A stretch of 64,000 bases of DNA from Fallopia convolvulus (GCA_964016875.1 OZ024718.1:2733001-2797000), one strand, 5' to 3'; positions 1-10,901 are shown, numbered from the stretch's first letter. A program made the numbers and translations. The notes: a model not told the origin generated them from the letters alone.

Positions 1-56
1 CCCGAACCCGAAATAACCGGACCCGACCTGATCGACCCGTACGTTTGACAGCTCTA
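1..56. mobile_element. End of a hAT-like element cut by the window edge
   Basis: The first 56 bases are a mix of degenerate GACCC/CCCGAA words and end in TTTGACAGCTCTA. Read backwards this is TAGAGCTGTCAAACG, which resembles the tip of plant hAT elements. The rest lies outside the window. A related tip, TAGGGCTGTCCAACG, starts at 34153. hAT assignment is inference from the tip and the sub-terminal repeats. Confidence 0.4.
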
Positions 57-475
57 TTCAAAACCTAGCTTTATTCAAAACCTATCTAAATTGAAACCAA
101 GTCAAACTAAATTGAAACCAAGTTATGATCTTTCACAAAAAGGTACTATTGTACCTTTAAGACCTAAAAGGCTCCAAAATTGAAGATTTTCCTAAAATGT
201 ACAATTACTTGCAAAACTTGCCAAAGCTTTTCTTCCACACAAAAACCTCATTTTTTGTCCTCATCACAACCAAAAACTACTAAAATAAAAAAACCTCAAT
301 AAAATAGTAATTTTATAAAATAAAAAAATGGGAAACTCAATAAACATACTTTTTGGACAAAAGCTACTGAATTATACACAAACATGCTGGACAAAAACTT
401 GAGGATCTCCCATTGTAAGCACAAGAACAACTCCACCTTAAATTGCATTTAAAGTCTCCACCTACTTCTAGTCTT
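57..475. other. Intergenic, AT-rich, no gene seen
   Basis: No coding signal is visible. There are two short direct repeats (ATTCAAAACCT and AAATTGAAACCAAGT, each twice) just after the element end. From about 390 the sequence is homologous to the upstream regions of the second B3 gene and of the coding-less third copy, so the promoter of the first B3 gene probably lies at the right end of this stretch. Confidence 0.5.
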
Positions 476-483
476 CTATATAG
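476..483 (+). promoter_or_regulatory. Probable TATA box of the first B3 gene
   Basis: CTATATAG lies about 75 bases before a good splice donor (GTAAGC at 558) that would end a non-coding first exon. The same upstream block is repeated before the second gene and in the coding-less third copy, but there the TATATA core is altered. Confidence 0.35.
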
Positions 484-489
484 CACAAC

Positions 490-1324
490 AAGTCTCCTTT
501 GCACCAACACAACAACAACACAAAAAAAGAGTTCCTCCTAGATTTTTGAAGATCTTTGTAAGCTTCTATTCTTCTTCTCATCTTATTTTTCTACTCACTC
601 ACTTATTTTGGCAGTTTTTCGTTTCTTAAATATGAATATAATTTGTGAAAGATAAGTACAATTTATGGAATTGAAAAAAATAAAAATCATGAAGTTTTGA
701 GATTTTTGGAGTTTTATATTTACACCTATTGTGATTATCATAGATTTTTTTTAAAAAAAAATGGAGTTGCATTTAGTTATTTAAATGCTTACTAATATGA
801 TCTAGATATTGTGATGTGCCTTGTGAGAGATATGGATCTATTTTTGCTTGCTTACTTGTGTTCTTTACGTGACAAAAAAAACTAGTACATTTGATGCCTC
901 TAAATTGAATGGTACGTTAATACATATTTACTGATAAAAGAACTTTGTGCTTGTTTAATTATTGTTTGTGCTTGTTTAATTATTGTTTAATTTTTGTCTG
1001 GTGAATTTAAAAGATCTGTTTTAAGAAGAAACAACTTGGAATCTTAGTAACCTTAAATACTTGAAAATGTTAATTAATAACATTAAATGTGTGCAATTTT
1101 CTTTTCTGTTTGATCACTACTCATAACTTTTTTACCCTTTTGCAGGCAGCTTGATTCAAATTGAGGTGGTAAAGTATCTGTTCAGCCCAGCTATATAAAG
1201 TTACAGACTTACAGTTTTTAACTATGATCTGACTTTCCTTTAATTGCATTCTAATCATGATTTAAGCTATCTCATTATACTTTAAACTTTAAATAATATC
1301 AATTTTTTAGGAATCCAATCAAAG
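490..1324 (+). other. 5' untranslated region of first B3 gene, probably with two introns
   Basis: A donor GTAAGC at 558 pairs well with the acceptor TTTTGCAG ending at 1145. A second acceptor, TTTTTTAG ending at 1310, sits 14 bases before the ATG. Both signals recur at comparable places before the second B3 gene. I infer a spliced leader; only the signals are seen. Confidence 0.4.
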
Positions 1325-2482
1325 ATGGAAGGTCCCAATTTTTACCAGTTCATTTTACTTCCTTCTCGTGATCTTCAGACCCTTGTAAGTTAACCTTCCT
1401 CTTCACATCTCCTTACTACATATAACACACTAACAAACACTATGTTTATGTTTTAATCATATTCGATTTCAGAATATGACGACTGAATTCGCAAAGGAGC
1501 ATGAGAGTAGCTTCTTGGATCACGCCTACCTTAGAACTCCGCTAGGCTCGGAGTACAAAGTAGAACTTAAGAAACGCGGAGACAACTTTTGGTTTACCAA
1601 CGGCTGGAAAGAATTCGCAAAGAAGTACTCACTCGCCTTTTGTCATTTGGTAGTGTTCTACTACCAAGGAAATTCTCGTTTCGAAGTCAACATCTACGAC
1701 GATTCCTCTTGTGAGATCGATTATGCCTACTTTGAAGCACAAAGCTCGGTTCATGAGGACGAGGATGAGGAAACGAATGAAGGCAAAGAGTCTGATGGAG
1801 ATCAAAGCTTGGATGTGGACGAGGACGACTTTGAATCGGATGAAGAACAAAGCTTGGATAATGAAGACTTGGAAAAAGGTTAAGTATATGATCGAGATTT
1901 CAGTTTTTTTGTACATTAAATTTTAATTAATCAATTTGTTAATCATAGATATGAAAATTAACGGTTGAATTTTGCAGGGAAAGGGATAATGTCTCAAGCC
2001 TTTACGAAAGCGGAGGCCTTCCAATGCGATAATCCTAGTTTCCTTGTTGCCATGAAAAAGACATACGTGGAAAAACACATGTTGGTAAGCGGGCATTTTC
2101 GGAATGCATTATCTTGTATTATCATGCATTTTACATTGTTAGGCGCGATCCAAACAGGCCCTTAATTACTTTCTTACTTGACAAATTAAAGAAACCCTAG
2201 CTAGCTAATTAATGCAATGTTGTGTTGTAGAGGGTGCCAATGCGTCACGCACAAGCATACCTTGAAGGCGCGACGAACGCGGTGCTTCAAGTAGGCACGA
2301 ATCCCGAGGGCGCTGCTTGGACGGTGACCATCCGAGCATGGAGGTACCGTGTCATCTTTTGTGCGGGGTGGCCAGGCTTCGTCTGTGCCAACCGGTTGGC
2401 GGTTGGCGATGTGTGCAGGTTCGAGCTCATCGACCGCGGGACCCACACTTACCGGGTTCATATCACCCGCCGTTGTGACTAG
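1325..2482 (+). CDS. Double B3-domain (REM-type) DNA-binding protein, copy 1
   Basis: Four exons join in frame: 1325-1384, 1473-1878, 1978-2084 and 2231-2482, all with GT-AG introns, giving 274 residues. The first B3 domain covers about residues 6-105. It starts FYQFILLPSRDLQTL, has the core GDNFWFTNGWKEFAK and ends EVNIYDDSSCEIDY, typical of plant REM/B3 proteins. An acidic linker rich in D and E (about 113-153) follows. The second, more divergent B3 domain (about 160-270) ends VGDVCRFELIDRG. REM proteins are nuclear transcription factors, often active in reproductive tissue; DNA targets here are unknown. The first exon is short but keeps the B3 strand, so the start is well supported. It is the left member of a tandem pair with the gene at 7666-8921. 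Confidence 0.87.
2091..2165. mobile_element. Degraded Tourist-like MITE in intron 3
   Basis: The right end, TTAGGCGCGATCCAAACAGGCCC, and the inner AATGCATTATCTTGTATTAT match the better copy at the same intron position in the second B3 gene (8511-8602). The left inverted repeat is mostly lost. The insertion therefore predates the gene duplication. Confidence 0.5.
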
Positions 2483-3729
2483 GATAATCCAAGGACTATA
2501 TAATATATGATGCATCTTAGTATTATTAGATATATATGTATGTTGTTGTTTCATTTGGTTTGATTAGGATGTTGGAATCCAAGGACTATGAGTATGTTGT
2601 TATGTGTTGTTGTGTTGAAATCTTCTATTGTAGGAATGCTTGATAAGCTAATTAATCATGTACTTGTTGTCTTGTTGAATTCATGATGATTATGTGTTCT
2701 CTATGGACTCTGGCTGCAATTCTAATTGTGTTATTGGAAAAGGAAGGCCTCAAACTTATAAAATGTATTCAATGAATATAATATGTACAATTCAGTCATT
2801 ACACACCCAATGCAACAATCAAAAAAATTGTCCTAATTGTGTTATTGACTATCAATGTTGTGATTGATTAATTAATTCTATTTAATTTCCTAGAATCCAT
2901 ATAAATACAACTCAAAATTCGTAATCCATATAAATTAATATTGCGGGTTCGTTTCTCAACCAAAAATTGCGATTCAAATTGATAAATGTCAAGAATGGAG
3001 TGCTCTACAATACCCATCAATCAAATTTGGAGAAACCATTAGGGAATCGAGCCAAATTAAAGGTTTTATGCACGAACTGATTTCTGCTCATATTTTTCCG
3101 GAATGGTGACCAGCCAAGTTTGCGGGCTTCGTGCGCCACCTTCCCGCCACCAAACCCGCTAGAAACTGCCGACAGTTAGTGGAGTAGTTATCGGAGACTC
3201 TTCAGTATCCACCCTTTCCGCCTCCCAATCCATGGCGTCTCTGATAAAATCCGGTAAACAGGCGTCCCCGATCAGCTTTGCTGCTGGTTTCTTTTGCCCA
3301 GAAATTCAGCTTTGACGAGTGATTTTCGTTGCCTCCTTTCTCCATCGTCTCTTAATTACTTAAAGATACGTTACGAAAAGTAAAAAGAGGGTGATGAGGA
3401 ATTCCAAATGTCGCTTCAATCACCCGAAACGGATATCAAACGAAGCCGCTAGCCATCGACGAAGTTGGCTCGTTGATCACATTATTTTCGGAATTTTTGT
3501 GGTTTGAAAGAAAAGGAAAACAGAAAGGTGTGTGGGCTAGAGTTTGCCTCTGTATGCATGCCATGGATTCCAATGTGCCATTTTTATTCAGTGTGTTACC
3601 TCGTTTTGCACGCCACCTCGATTTGCGTGGAAGCAAATCTTGAGAACATGTTGTTAGGTAATTTCCGTCCTCCGAACTTGTCTTGTTGTAATTTAGAATG
3701 ATTTTGAGCATAAGATCATTCGAAGTTGG
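2483..3729. other. 3' flank of B3 gene 1 and intergenic DNA
   Basis: About 2540-2920 is homologous to the 3' flank of the second B3 gene and to 10600-10870. From 2930 to 3729 I see no gene. The stretch 3160-3420 is richer in G and C than its surroundings but has no long open frame or recognisable protein. Confidence 0.5.
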
Positions 3730-5486
3730 GTTTTCGTATTAAATCTCGTAAAGTGAGATTTATCGAATCTTATAATTGGTTAAGGTATAAAGTCAGATTG
3801 AGTCAAGCGAGTACTTGACAAATTATTATAAAGACATAATAATTTGTAGCAATTAATCTTCAAATGGAAATAAATTGATTATAATTTATTTCTCTATTAT
3901 TTTCCGGTACAACCCGAGATTGAGTCTTGGAGGCACGTTGTTCCAGATGGAACTAATCGCCTTAGGAAAAGTTATATCGTATAAGGCAAGTGGGCGATTC
4001 TCTCTTGCATTATTACTATTAAATGAGGAATTGAATCTCATTTAATATTTGTGTTGGGAACAACTTGTATGATTAATAAAGTATGATAGGTTGTTGTTTT
4101 GTTAGAAATAATGACCATGTAGTTATTTATTCAGTTTCACACTAGAATTGGATTTAGGTCTATTGCGTGTGACCTTTTGTGTTTAGTTGTCATGAGACAT
4201 GCATTATTATGAAATAAAGTAGTTTAGAGATGGGAGCGTAGTCTCCAAAAGCATCTCTTTAAGTTGTCTCATTGTGAGACATTATTTTGAAGTAAGTTAG
4301 TTTCAGGGGTAGGAGTCAAGACTCCAAGGACCTCTTTATACTACAGTCTGTATTAGGGGGTGTAGTTCGCTAATGTATCCCAATACTCGAGTCATGACTC
4401 ATGCCTTATTCTACGCTAGAGGGGGAATTGTGCACTCTAGCTAAGTGCAACTGAGCGCCAGGTGTTGGTCAAGGATCATGGATGAAATAAGCCCTCTCAT
4501 CTTGATATCACCAGGTGCATGTGAATTTTCGGCGGCAGTTTAGGCCGATTAAAAGTTACCAACTTGATTGTGAAAAGTTTTGAAATTAAAATAAGATAAG
4601 TGCGATTGGCACATTAATGTACCGAAATGGTTAGTCCATTTGATAACCATTCTTGTTCCCGGCTATGAATGATTCTTAATCAAACTTTGATTAAGTTAAT
4701 CTGATTAGTTGATGGAGGCTTTTCAAAATGTTGTGTGATTAGTATAAGTTCCCAACAATTGTTCATGTTTCATAAAGGAACCACAAGTTGTTGTGTCCTA
4801 TCTCTTGAATATGCATGTCTCATTCTTATCTTCTATGGGACTGCTAACTGTTGGATCATCGACCGATTGTTATTTGGATTCCGATGTCAATATGTTTAGT
4901 CACTACCACAAGAACCAGTCAATTTCTCCAATTGCTTAGTCTTTCATTAGACTAACCCAACCACCTTTTTCCCTTGCATGGTCGGCTGGTGTCCACCGTC
5001 TGTATACGACACATCAAGTATTTCTTGGAAGTTTATTTGAGGAGTGGATCAAGATATTTAAGTCTAAGAAGTTGAAGAAAAGTTTCCAAAAGCTGTACTT
5101 GAGTGAAGATCGTGGTTAGGCTACTACAAAGTTAAGATGGGAAAGAAGAAGTTAAGAACTTATAGATTCCCTTTTACTAAAGATTTTATTCAAATATAAG
5201 ATTATTCTATCATTTTGTTAGAAAAGCCAAGACTGTTATAAGACCATTTGTATTTACTCCGCTGTAACATTTTCTTAAACTTTGTAAACTTTGAGTTATC
5301 AAGTAATAAAGATTGAGTTCTTTTGCAACATTTTGTTGTCTTCCGCTTTGATATTTTTGATTTAAATGAATTCACGTATCATATTCATTTGTGTTCTGCT
5401 AGTGTAAAGCCTTGGGTAACTTCGATTTATTCTTAATCGGGGTTGTTGGCGGAAATACCTCTAAGGTAGGAATGGGGTGTTACAAA
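3730..5486 (+). mobile_element. Possible LTR-retrotransposon remnant
   Basis: Non-coding DNA contains an AATAAAG polyadenylation-like signal near 5306 and ends GGGGTGTTACA, the inverted form of the TGTAACACCCC start common in plant Ty3/gypsy long terminal repeats. No matching left end, primer-binding site or coding domain was found. This may be a solo or truncated LTR; the call rests mainly on the end motif. Confidence 0.3.
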
Positions 5487-5545
5487 AGGGGTGCTTTTGG
5501 GTGTATTAGGGTTTTGTGTGAAAATTTTACTTTGATTTGTTGTTT

Positions 5546-5710
5546 AGACAGTTGAGGGTTCTTGATCTAGTAGATGACGAGTTGTTAGAAAATGAAGTGG
5601 ATTGGATTTCATGTTTCCCTGACTATGTCACCTCTTTCAAATCGCTAGGGTTTGAGTACTTCAAATGCCCGTCAATTTCACAACTTTGGAGGTCTGTCGG
5701 TTGTGAATAG
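5546..5710 (+). pseudogene. Fragment of a TIR1/AFB-type auxin receptor F-box gene
   Basis: An open stretch of 54 codons before TAG reads RQLRVLDLVDDELLENEVDW, then ISCFPDYVTSFKSLGFEY. This resembles the leucine-rich-repeat part of TIR1/AFB auxin receptors, especially AFB4/5-type sequences (LRVLDL...DDEVDWISCFP...SL.FD). There is no F-box, and the frame stops soon after. A splice-like TTTAG lies just before it. I take it as a broken gene fragment; no other AFB exons were found nearby. Confidence 0.55.
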
Positions 5711-6604
5711 CAATGAAAGAGGTATTGGAGACCCATAGATTATTTTTTGTGGCGCGAATAGCGAGATTTGATTTCTTATGGTTGACCAAAATCCTTCAAT
5801 CCGTGTTTGGAAATAGGCGAAATAGAGAAATGCTACTCCTTTCCCTTCCAATCTTCATAGAGCATCGAGCAAGAATTTCGTAGAACTTTGTGCCAAGTTT
5901 GATCGAAATGTCAAAGAATTGCCCTGATCTTGTTGTGTTCCTTCTGTATTTCTGTCAAATGATGACCAATGCTTCGTGTGTGTGTTTTGATATGAAGGAA
6001 GACAACCTATCCGCTACAACTAGTCACCCAAACCAATAGAAGGTAAAACAACATCGTAAGGGTGGTTTTTCATCGATTTTAACGAGAGTTTTGATGGCTG
6101 GTGATATTTAACTAACGGAACGTATTACATAGATGATTTTTGATAATATGGCAAAAAGGAAATGGTTTGCGGTAAATACCCTTATCTTACGGGTGGTTTC
6201 CAGTTTTTGACCCTTTTTGCAATGTAAAAAAAATTGAAAACTCAATTTTTCCATTGAGTCCCAAGTCCCAACCTCAAGTCCAATTTCCCTATTTTCAATT
6301 TTAATGCAAATTTGTCCAAGCCTTGCAAAAGTCACTTGACTTTTTTCCGTTTTTTCCCCAAAGAGATGAGTTTAAAATTTTTGTACAACCATGACTTTCA
6401 ATCTTTCATTAATGGATGGAGGGAAGTTCATCCATCTATATTCATGTATATATTTAATTTTTTTTTGAGTTTGATCTTTTTTTTAAAAAAAAAAGTTCAT
6501 CCAACAATAGCAGTTCGGATACCACTATTAACCAATCTACTAACCAATTTAAAAAAAGTTCATTCAAATTCTAAACTATATACTAACCAATCTGCAAACC
6601 CATC
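5711..6604. other. Intergenic, no gene seen
   Basis: AT-rich DNA with runs of T and A near 6450-6500. Short open frames here have no recognisable protein features. From about 6600 the sequence becomes homologous to the upstream copy at 9535. Confidence 0.5.
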
Positions 6605-7061
6605 TTAGCCAGACATTGTGTTACATTTTACATTTTAATGATCACACCTTTTTTTTATTTTCTTAAATACCTATTTTTTATTCGAAACAAAACATATGCT
6701 TTGGTCAAAACTTTGCAAAAATTAGCACTATTGAATGCTGTAAACTAGAGGTGATGATATGATAGAACTTCCAATTGTAAGCAACTAGCTAGCTTTTAAT
6801 TTATTTCTTACTAGAGGAAGATTACCACATTTATTTGCATTTAAAGTTTCCAACAACTACTACTACTATACCAGTTTCCTTCTCACCAACACAAGAAGCA
6901 CAAAGAAAGTCTCTTCAGAAAGCTTGTGTTGTAACTTGTAAGCTTCTATTCTTCTTCTCATCTTATTTAAAATGTCTTCCCAATGGTTTATTAATACTAA
7001 ATATTTACACATAAAAGAACTTGCTGTTTTTTTTGTTTAGTTTAATCAGTTTTTCTATCCT

Positions 7062-7228
7062 ATACCCTTAGGGCATATGTTAAGCGTACTAATTTTGGAA
7101 ACTAAAATCCAAATAGGAAACTAAGAAACCCTATTGAAAAAATAATTAAATCTAAATAAATACAAAATCCAAATATATTACTACCATTTTTAGTCTCTTA
7201 ACCTATGCCCCAAGGGCATAGGTTAGAA
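7062..7228. mobile_element. Small inverted-repeat element (MITE) in the leader of B3 gene 2
   Basis: The ends are inverted repeats: CCCTTAGGGCATATGTTAAG on the left and CTTAACCTATGCCCCAAGGG on the right, with two mismatches over 20 bases. The element is about 165 bp, AT-rich inside and non-coding. It lies in the probable leader intron and is absent from the other two copies of the region. Confidence 0.55.
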
Positions 7229-7342
7229 AAATTGTAGTTTAATATATTTGGCTTCCTAACGGTTAATATTTATGAAAAATTTGAAAACATTAAAATTGCT
7301 TGTTTTGTTTTAATTAATAGGTAGTAGTAGTACGTCTCCATA

Positions 7343-7466
7343 AATTCCCACTTAATTTCTTTTTACACATAATTAGTTTTGTGCAAGAAAGATTATTTTT
7401 TTTCTTAAATTCCCACTTAATTTCTTTTTACACATAATTAGTTTTATGCAAGAAAGATTAATTTTT
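7343..7466. repeat. Two-copy direct repeat of about 62 bp
   Basis: The unit, starting TTCCCACTTAATTTCTTTTT, occurs twice back to back with one or two differences (GTTTTGTGC versus GTTTTATGC). It is inside the leader intron of the second B3 gene. Confidence 0.7.
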
Positions 7467-7665
7467 CCTTAAATACTTGAAAATGTTAATAGCCTTAAAT
7501 GTGTGCAATTTTCTTTTCTGTTTGATCACTCTTTCAGACCAGCGATACACAATTTATAAGAATGATATGACTTTCCTTTAATTACATTCCAATCATGATT
7601 TAAGCTATCTCATTATACTTTTAAACTTTAAATAATCTCATGTTTTAGGAATCCAATCAAAGAAG

Positions 7666-8921
7666 ATGGAAGGTCCCAATTTTTACCAGTTCATTTTACT
7701 TCCTTCTCGTGATCTTCACACCCTTGTAAGTTAATTAAGCTTCCTCTTCACATCTCCTTACAATATATACACACTTTGTTGATGTTGTTGATGTTGTTGT
7801 TGTATAATGTTAATTGTTTGTTTATGTTTTAATTATATTCGATTTCAGAGCATGACGACTGAATTCGCAAAGGAGCATGAGACTAGCTTCTTGGATCATG
7901 CTTACCTTAGAACTCCGCTAGGCTCGGAGTACAAAGTAGAACTGAAGAAACGCGGAGACAACTTTTGGTTTACCAACGGCTGGAAAGAATTCGCAAACAA
8001 GTACTCCCTCGCCTTTTTGCATTTGGTAGTGTTCTACTACCAAGGAAATTCTCGTTTCGACGTCCACATCTACGACGATTCCTCTTGTGAGATCGATTAT
8101 GCCTACTTTGATGCGCAAAGCTCGGTTCATGAGGATGAGGAAACGAATGAAGGCGAAGAATCTGTTGAAAAACAAAGCTCGGGCGAGGACTTGGATGAAG
8201 AACAAAGATGGGATGAGGATGAGGACGAGGATGACTCGGAATCGGATGAAGAACAAAGCTTGGATAATGAAGACTTGGAAAAAGGTTAAGTATATGATCG
8301 AGATTTCTTTTTTTTTTTTACTTTTAAGTTTTAATTAATCAATTTGTTAATCTAAGATATGACAATTAATTAAAGGTTGAATTTTGCAGAGAAAGGGATA
8401 ATGTCTCAAGCCTTTATGAAAGCGGAGGCCATCCAATGCGATAATCCTAATTTTATCATTGCCATGACTAAGTCATACGTGGAAAAACGCATATTGGTAA
8501 GCGGGCATTCTCGGGCATGTTTAGATCGCGCCTAATAAATAAGAATGCATTATCTTATATTATCTTGCATTTTACATTGTTAGGCGCGATCCAAACATGC
8601 CCCTTACTTTCTTACATGACAAATTAAAGAAACCCTAGCTAGCTAATGTAATGCAATGTTGTGTTGTAGAGGGTGCCAATGCGTCACGCACAAGCATACC
8701 TTGAAGGCGCGACGGAAGCGGTGCTTCGAGTAGGCACGAATCCCAAGGGCGCTGCTTGGACGGTGACCATCCGAGCAAGGAGGAAATATGTCTTGTTTTC
8801 CGCGGGGTGGCCACGCTTCGTCTGTGCCAACCGGTTGGTGGTTGGGGATGTGTGCAGGTTCGAGCTCATCGACCGTGGGACCCACACTTACGTGGTTCAT
8901 ATCGCCCGCCGTTGTGACTAG
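7666..8921 (+). CDS. Double B3-domain (REM-type) DNA-binding protein, copy 2
   Basis: The exons are 7666-7725, 7849-8284, 8390-8496 and 8670-8921, with the same phases as copy 1, giving 284 residues. The first B3 domain is nearly identical to copy 1 (core GDNFWFTNGWKEFANKYS). The acidic linker is ten residues longer, so most length change lies there. The second B3 domain has diverged more: for example RARRKYVLFSAGWPRF replaces RAWRYRVIFCAGWPGF. The two genes are clearly tandem duplicates, and both frames are intact. A plant REM role in DNA binding is inferred from the family. Faster change in the second domain and linker could mean a different partner or target. Confidence 0.87.
8509..8602. 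mobile_element. Tourist-like MITE in intron 3 of B3 gene 2
   Basis: The left end GGGCATGTTTAGATCGCGCC and the right end GGCGCGATCCAAACATGCCC are inverted repeats with one mismatch over 20 bases. The interior carries AATGCATTATCTTATATTAT. Ends of the GGGCATGTTTGGATC kind are typical of PIF/Harbinger-related Tourist MITEs. Confidence 0.7.
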
Positions 8922-9185
8922 CTAGGATAATCCGAAAAAGACTATATAATATATGATGCATCATGGTATTATTAGATATATGTATGTTGTTTCATTTAGT
9001 TTGATTAGGACCCTTAATTGCATTTGGTTTGAGTAGGATGTTGGAATCCAAGGATTATGAGTATGTTATGTTAAGTTGTGTTGTGAAATCTTATAGGAAT
9101 ACTTGATAAGTTAATTAATTAATCATGTTGTTGAATTCTAGATGATTATGTATTCTCTCTGGCTGCAATTCTAATGTGTTTAATG

Positions 9186-9276
9186 GCTTGTTTGGACCGT
9201 AGAGGATAATGCATTATCTTGTATTATAATGAAAGATAATGCATTTATCCTCTACGATCTAAACATGCCCTAAAAT
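9186..9276. mobile_element. Tourist-like MITE, same family
   Basis: The ends GGCTTGTTTGGACCGTAGAGG and CCTCTACGATCTAAACATGCC are imperfect inverted repeats around an AATGCATTATC core. It lies 3' of the second B3 gene. The host sequence CTCTCTGGCTGCAATTCTAATGTGTTTAATGG is present on both sides (about 9155 and 9308), so host DNA was duplicated here too. Confidence 0.6.
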
Positions 9277-9339
9277 GTTTTCTTAAGACCATAAGTTTCC
9301 TAAAATGTTCTCTCTGGCTGCAATTCTAATGTGTTTAAT

Positions 9340-9472
9340 GGATTGTTAATTTGGATTGCATGAGAATAATGTATTATCTTGCATTCGAATGCAAGATTTA
9401 ATACAATTTTGCATTAAATCCTGTATTATAATGCAAGATAATGCATTATCCTCTGCGATCCAAACACGCCCT
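9340..9472. mobile_element. Second Tourist-like MITE 3' of B3 gene 2
   Basis: The right end, CCTCTGCGATCCAAACACGCC, and inner AATGCATTATC match the previous element. The left end is degraded. Inside is a further palindrome-like stretch (CTTGCATTCGAATGCAAG). Confidence 0.5.
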
Positions 9473-9534
9473 AAAATGTTTTCTTAAGACCATAAGTTTC
9501 TTAAAACTGTATACTAATTAACCAATCTGCAAAA

Positions 9535-10870
9535 CCCTTCTTAGCCAGACATTAATTTGTGTGATATACTGATATATTAAAGGTACATGTTACATTTTTA
9601 AGATCACCCTTTTTATTTTTTGAACAACTAGTATTTATTCAATACAAAAACTGTGCTTTGATCAAAACTTTGCCAAAAACTAGTACTATTCAATCCATCC
9701 TGTAAACTAGAGGTGATGATATGATAGAGCTTCCTATTGTAAGCAAAGATCAACTCCAACAAGCTTTTATTGTATTTCTTACTAGAGGAAGATTAACACA
9801 TTTATTTGCATTTAAAGTTCTCAACTACTATACTAGTAGGCTTCTTATTAACATCAAGTTTCCTTTTTCACCAACATAACCAGCAGAAAGAAGAGTGTCT
9901 TTAGAAAGCTTGTGTTGTAAGATCCTATTCTTCTTCTCATCTTAATTTCTGTCTAGTGATGTATTTTGACAGCTTTTTTTTTGGTCTTTTAAATATACAT
10001 GTAATTTGAGAAAGAAGATGTACAAAATATGAAATAAAAAAAATGAAGTTTGGAGATTTTTGCAGTTTCCTATCTATGCTTCCTGTGGGCTTCATGATGT
10101 ATTTTTTTTATAAGTATTTATACATGTATTATCAGCACATAAATAAAGTTACATTTAGTTTTTGTTTTTTGAGCAATGCATTTTTTTAGCAATACATTTA
10201 GTTTTTTTTTTGAAATAATTAATTTAACAGATATGTGAGATATGGATCTGTTTTGCTTGCTTGCTTGTGTTTTGTAGGTTTCAAAGGAAATGAGTAATTT
10301 GTTTTTTGATGGGCTGGGCCTCGTCCGGTTCGGCACTTCCACTTTTTTGTGCCTACGTCCGGACCGGAGATCGGTTGGACCCCGTAGGGCTAGACCTCGC
10401 CCGGTTCAAAGGAAATGAGTAATTTGCAGCCTCTAAAATGGCTTCCCAATGGCTAATTCAAAGTATTTACACAAAAAAGAACTTGTTTTTTTTGTCTGGT
10501 TGTATTTATTTTGGCTTCCCAAAGGTTAATATGTATGAAAATTTTGTGTTTTTAATTTTATCAATAGATAATAGTCTCCATTAGCATGCTAAATCATGTA
10601 CTTGCTGAATTGTAGTTGATTAAGTTCTAGTTTACTACAATCCAGACTCTGGCAGTCTGGCTTCAATTCTAGCTTATAGTTCAAAATCCATAAAGAAATA
10701 AATGAAGGCCAAAACGTGTGAAGTTCAAAATCCATAATGTACACAATACAATCATCACACACCTACCAAACAAAAAATTGTCATAAAAATCTATTGACTT
10801 TCAATTTCATGATTGAGTAGCTCTAGTTTGCTACAATCCATATAAATACAACTCAAAATTCTCAATGTGA
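9535..10870 (+). pseudogene. Third B3 gene copy that has lost its coding exons
   Basis: The part 9535-10080 aligns with the upstream region and leader of the B3 genes (GTAAACTAGAGGTGATGATA, TTCTATTCTTCTTCTCATC-like block, then the leader intron seen at 600-1000 in copy 1). The part 10600-10870 aligns with the 3' flank of copy 1 (ATCATGTACTTG, ACAATCCATATAAATACAAC). Between them no B3 coding sequence remains; the junction is near 10560-10600. It is best explained as a deletion of the exons from a third tandem copy. No function can be inferred, though the promoter may still be present. Confidence 0.6.
10302..10404 (-). mobile_element. SINE-like insertion with a 22-bp target duplication
   Basis: A 103-bp GC-rich insert is flanked by perfect copies of TTCAAAGGAAATGAGTAATT plus TG (10280-10301 and 10405-10426). 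Read on the minus strand it ends in TCAAAAAA, an A-tail. Long target duplication plus A-tail indicates LINE-style retroposition. No clear tRNA promoter boxes were recognised. Confidence 0.6.
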
Positions 10871-10901
10871 ATTGCATTGAGAATTGAGTTGTATTTATAT
10901 G
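10842..10901. repeat. Near-perfect palindrome in the relic 3' flank
   Basis: The arms CCATATAAATACAACTCAAA... and ...TTGAGTTGTATTTATATGG face each other across a few bases, with a small length difference. The left arm is the ancestral 3'-flank sequence also present at 2896-2920; the right arm is its inverted copy. Confidence 0.6.

Larger units (their letters stand above)
6605..7665 (+). promoter_or_regulatory. Promoter and 5' leader of the second B3 gene
   Basis: The block 6605-6970 aligns with 9535-9960 (for example GTAAACTAGAGGTGATGATA in both) and more weakly with 390-600. The conserved TTCTATTCTTCTTCTCATC and nearby GTAAGC mark the probable end of a non-coding first exon at about 6937. 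The last acceptor, TGTTTTAG, is 16 bases before the ATG. Confidence 0.45.
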
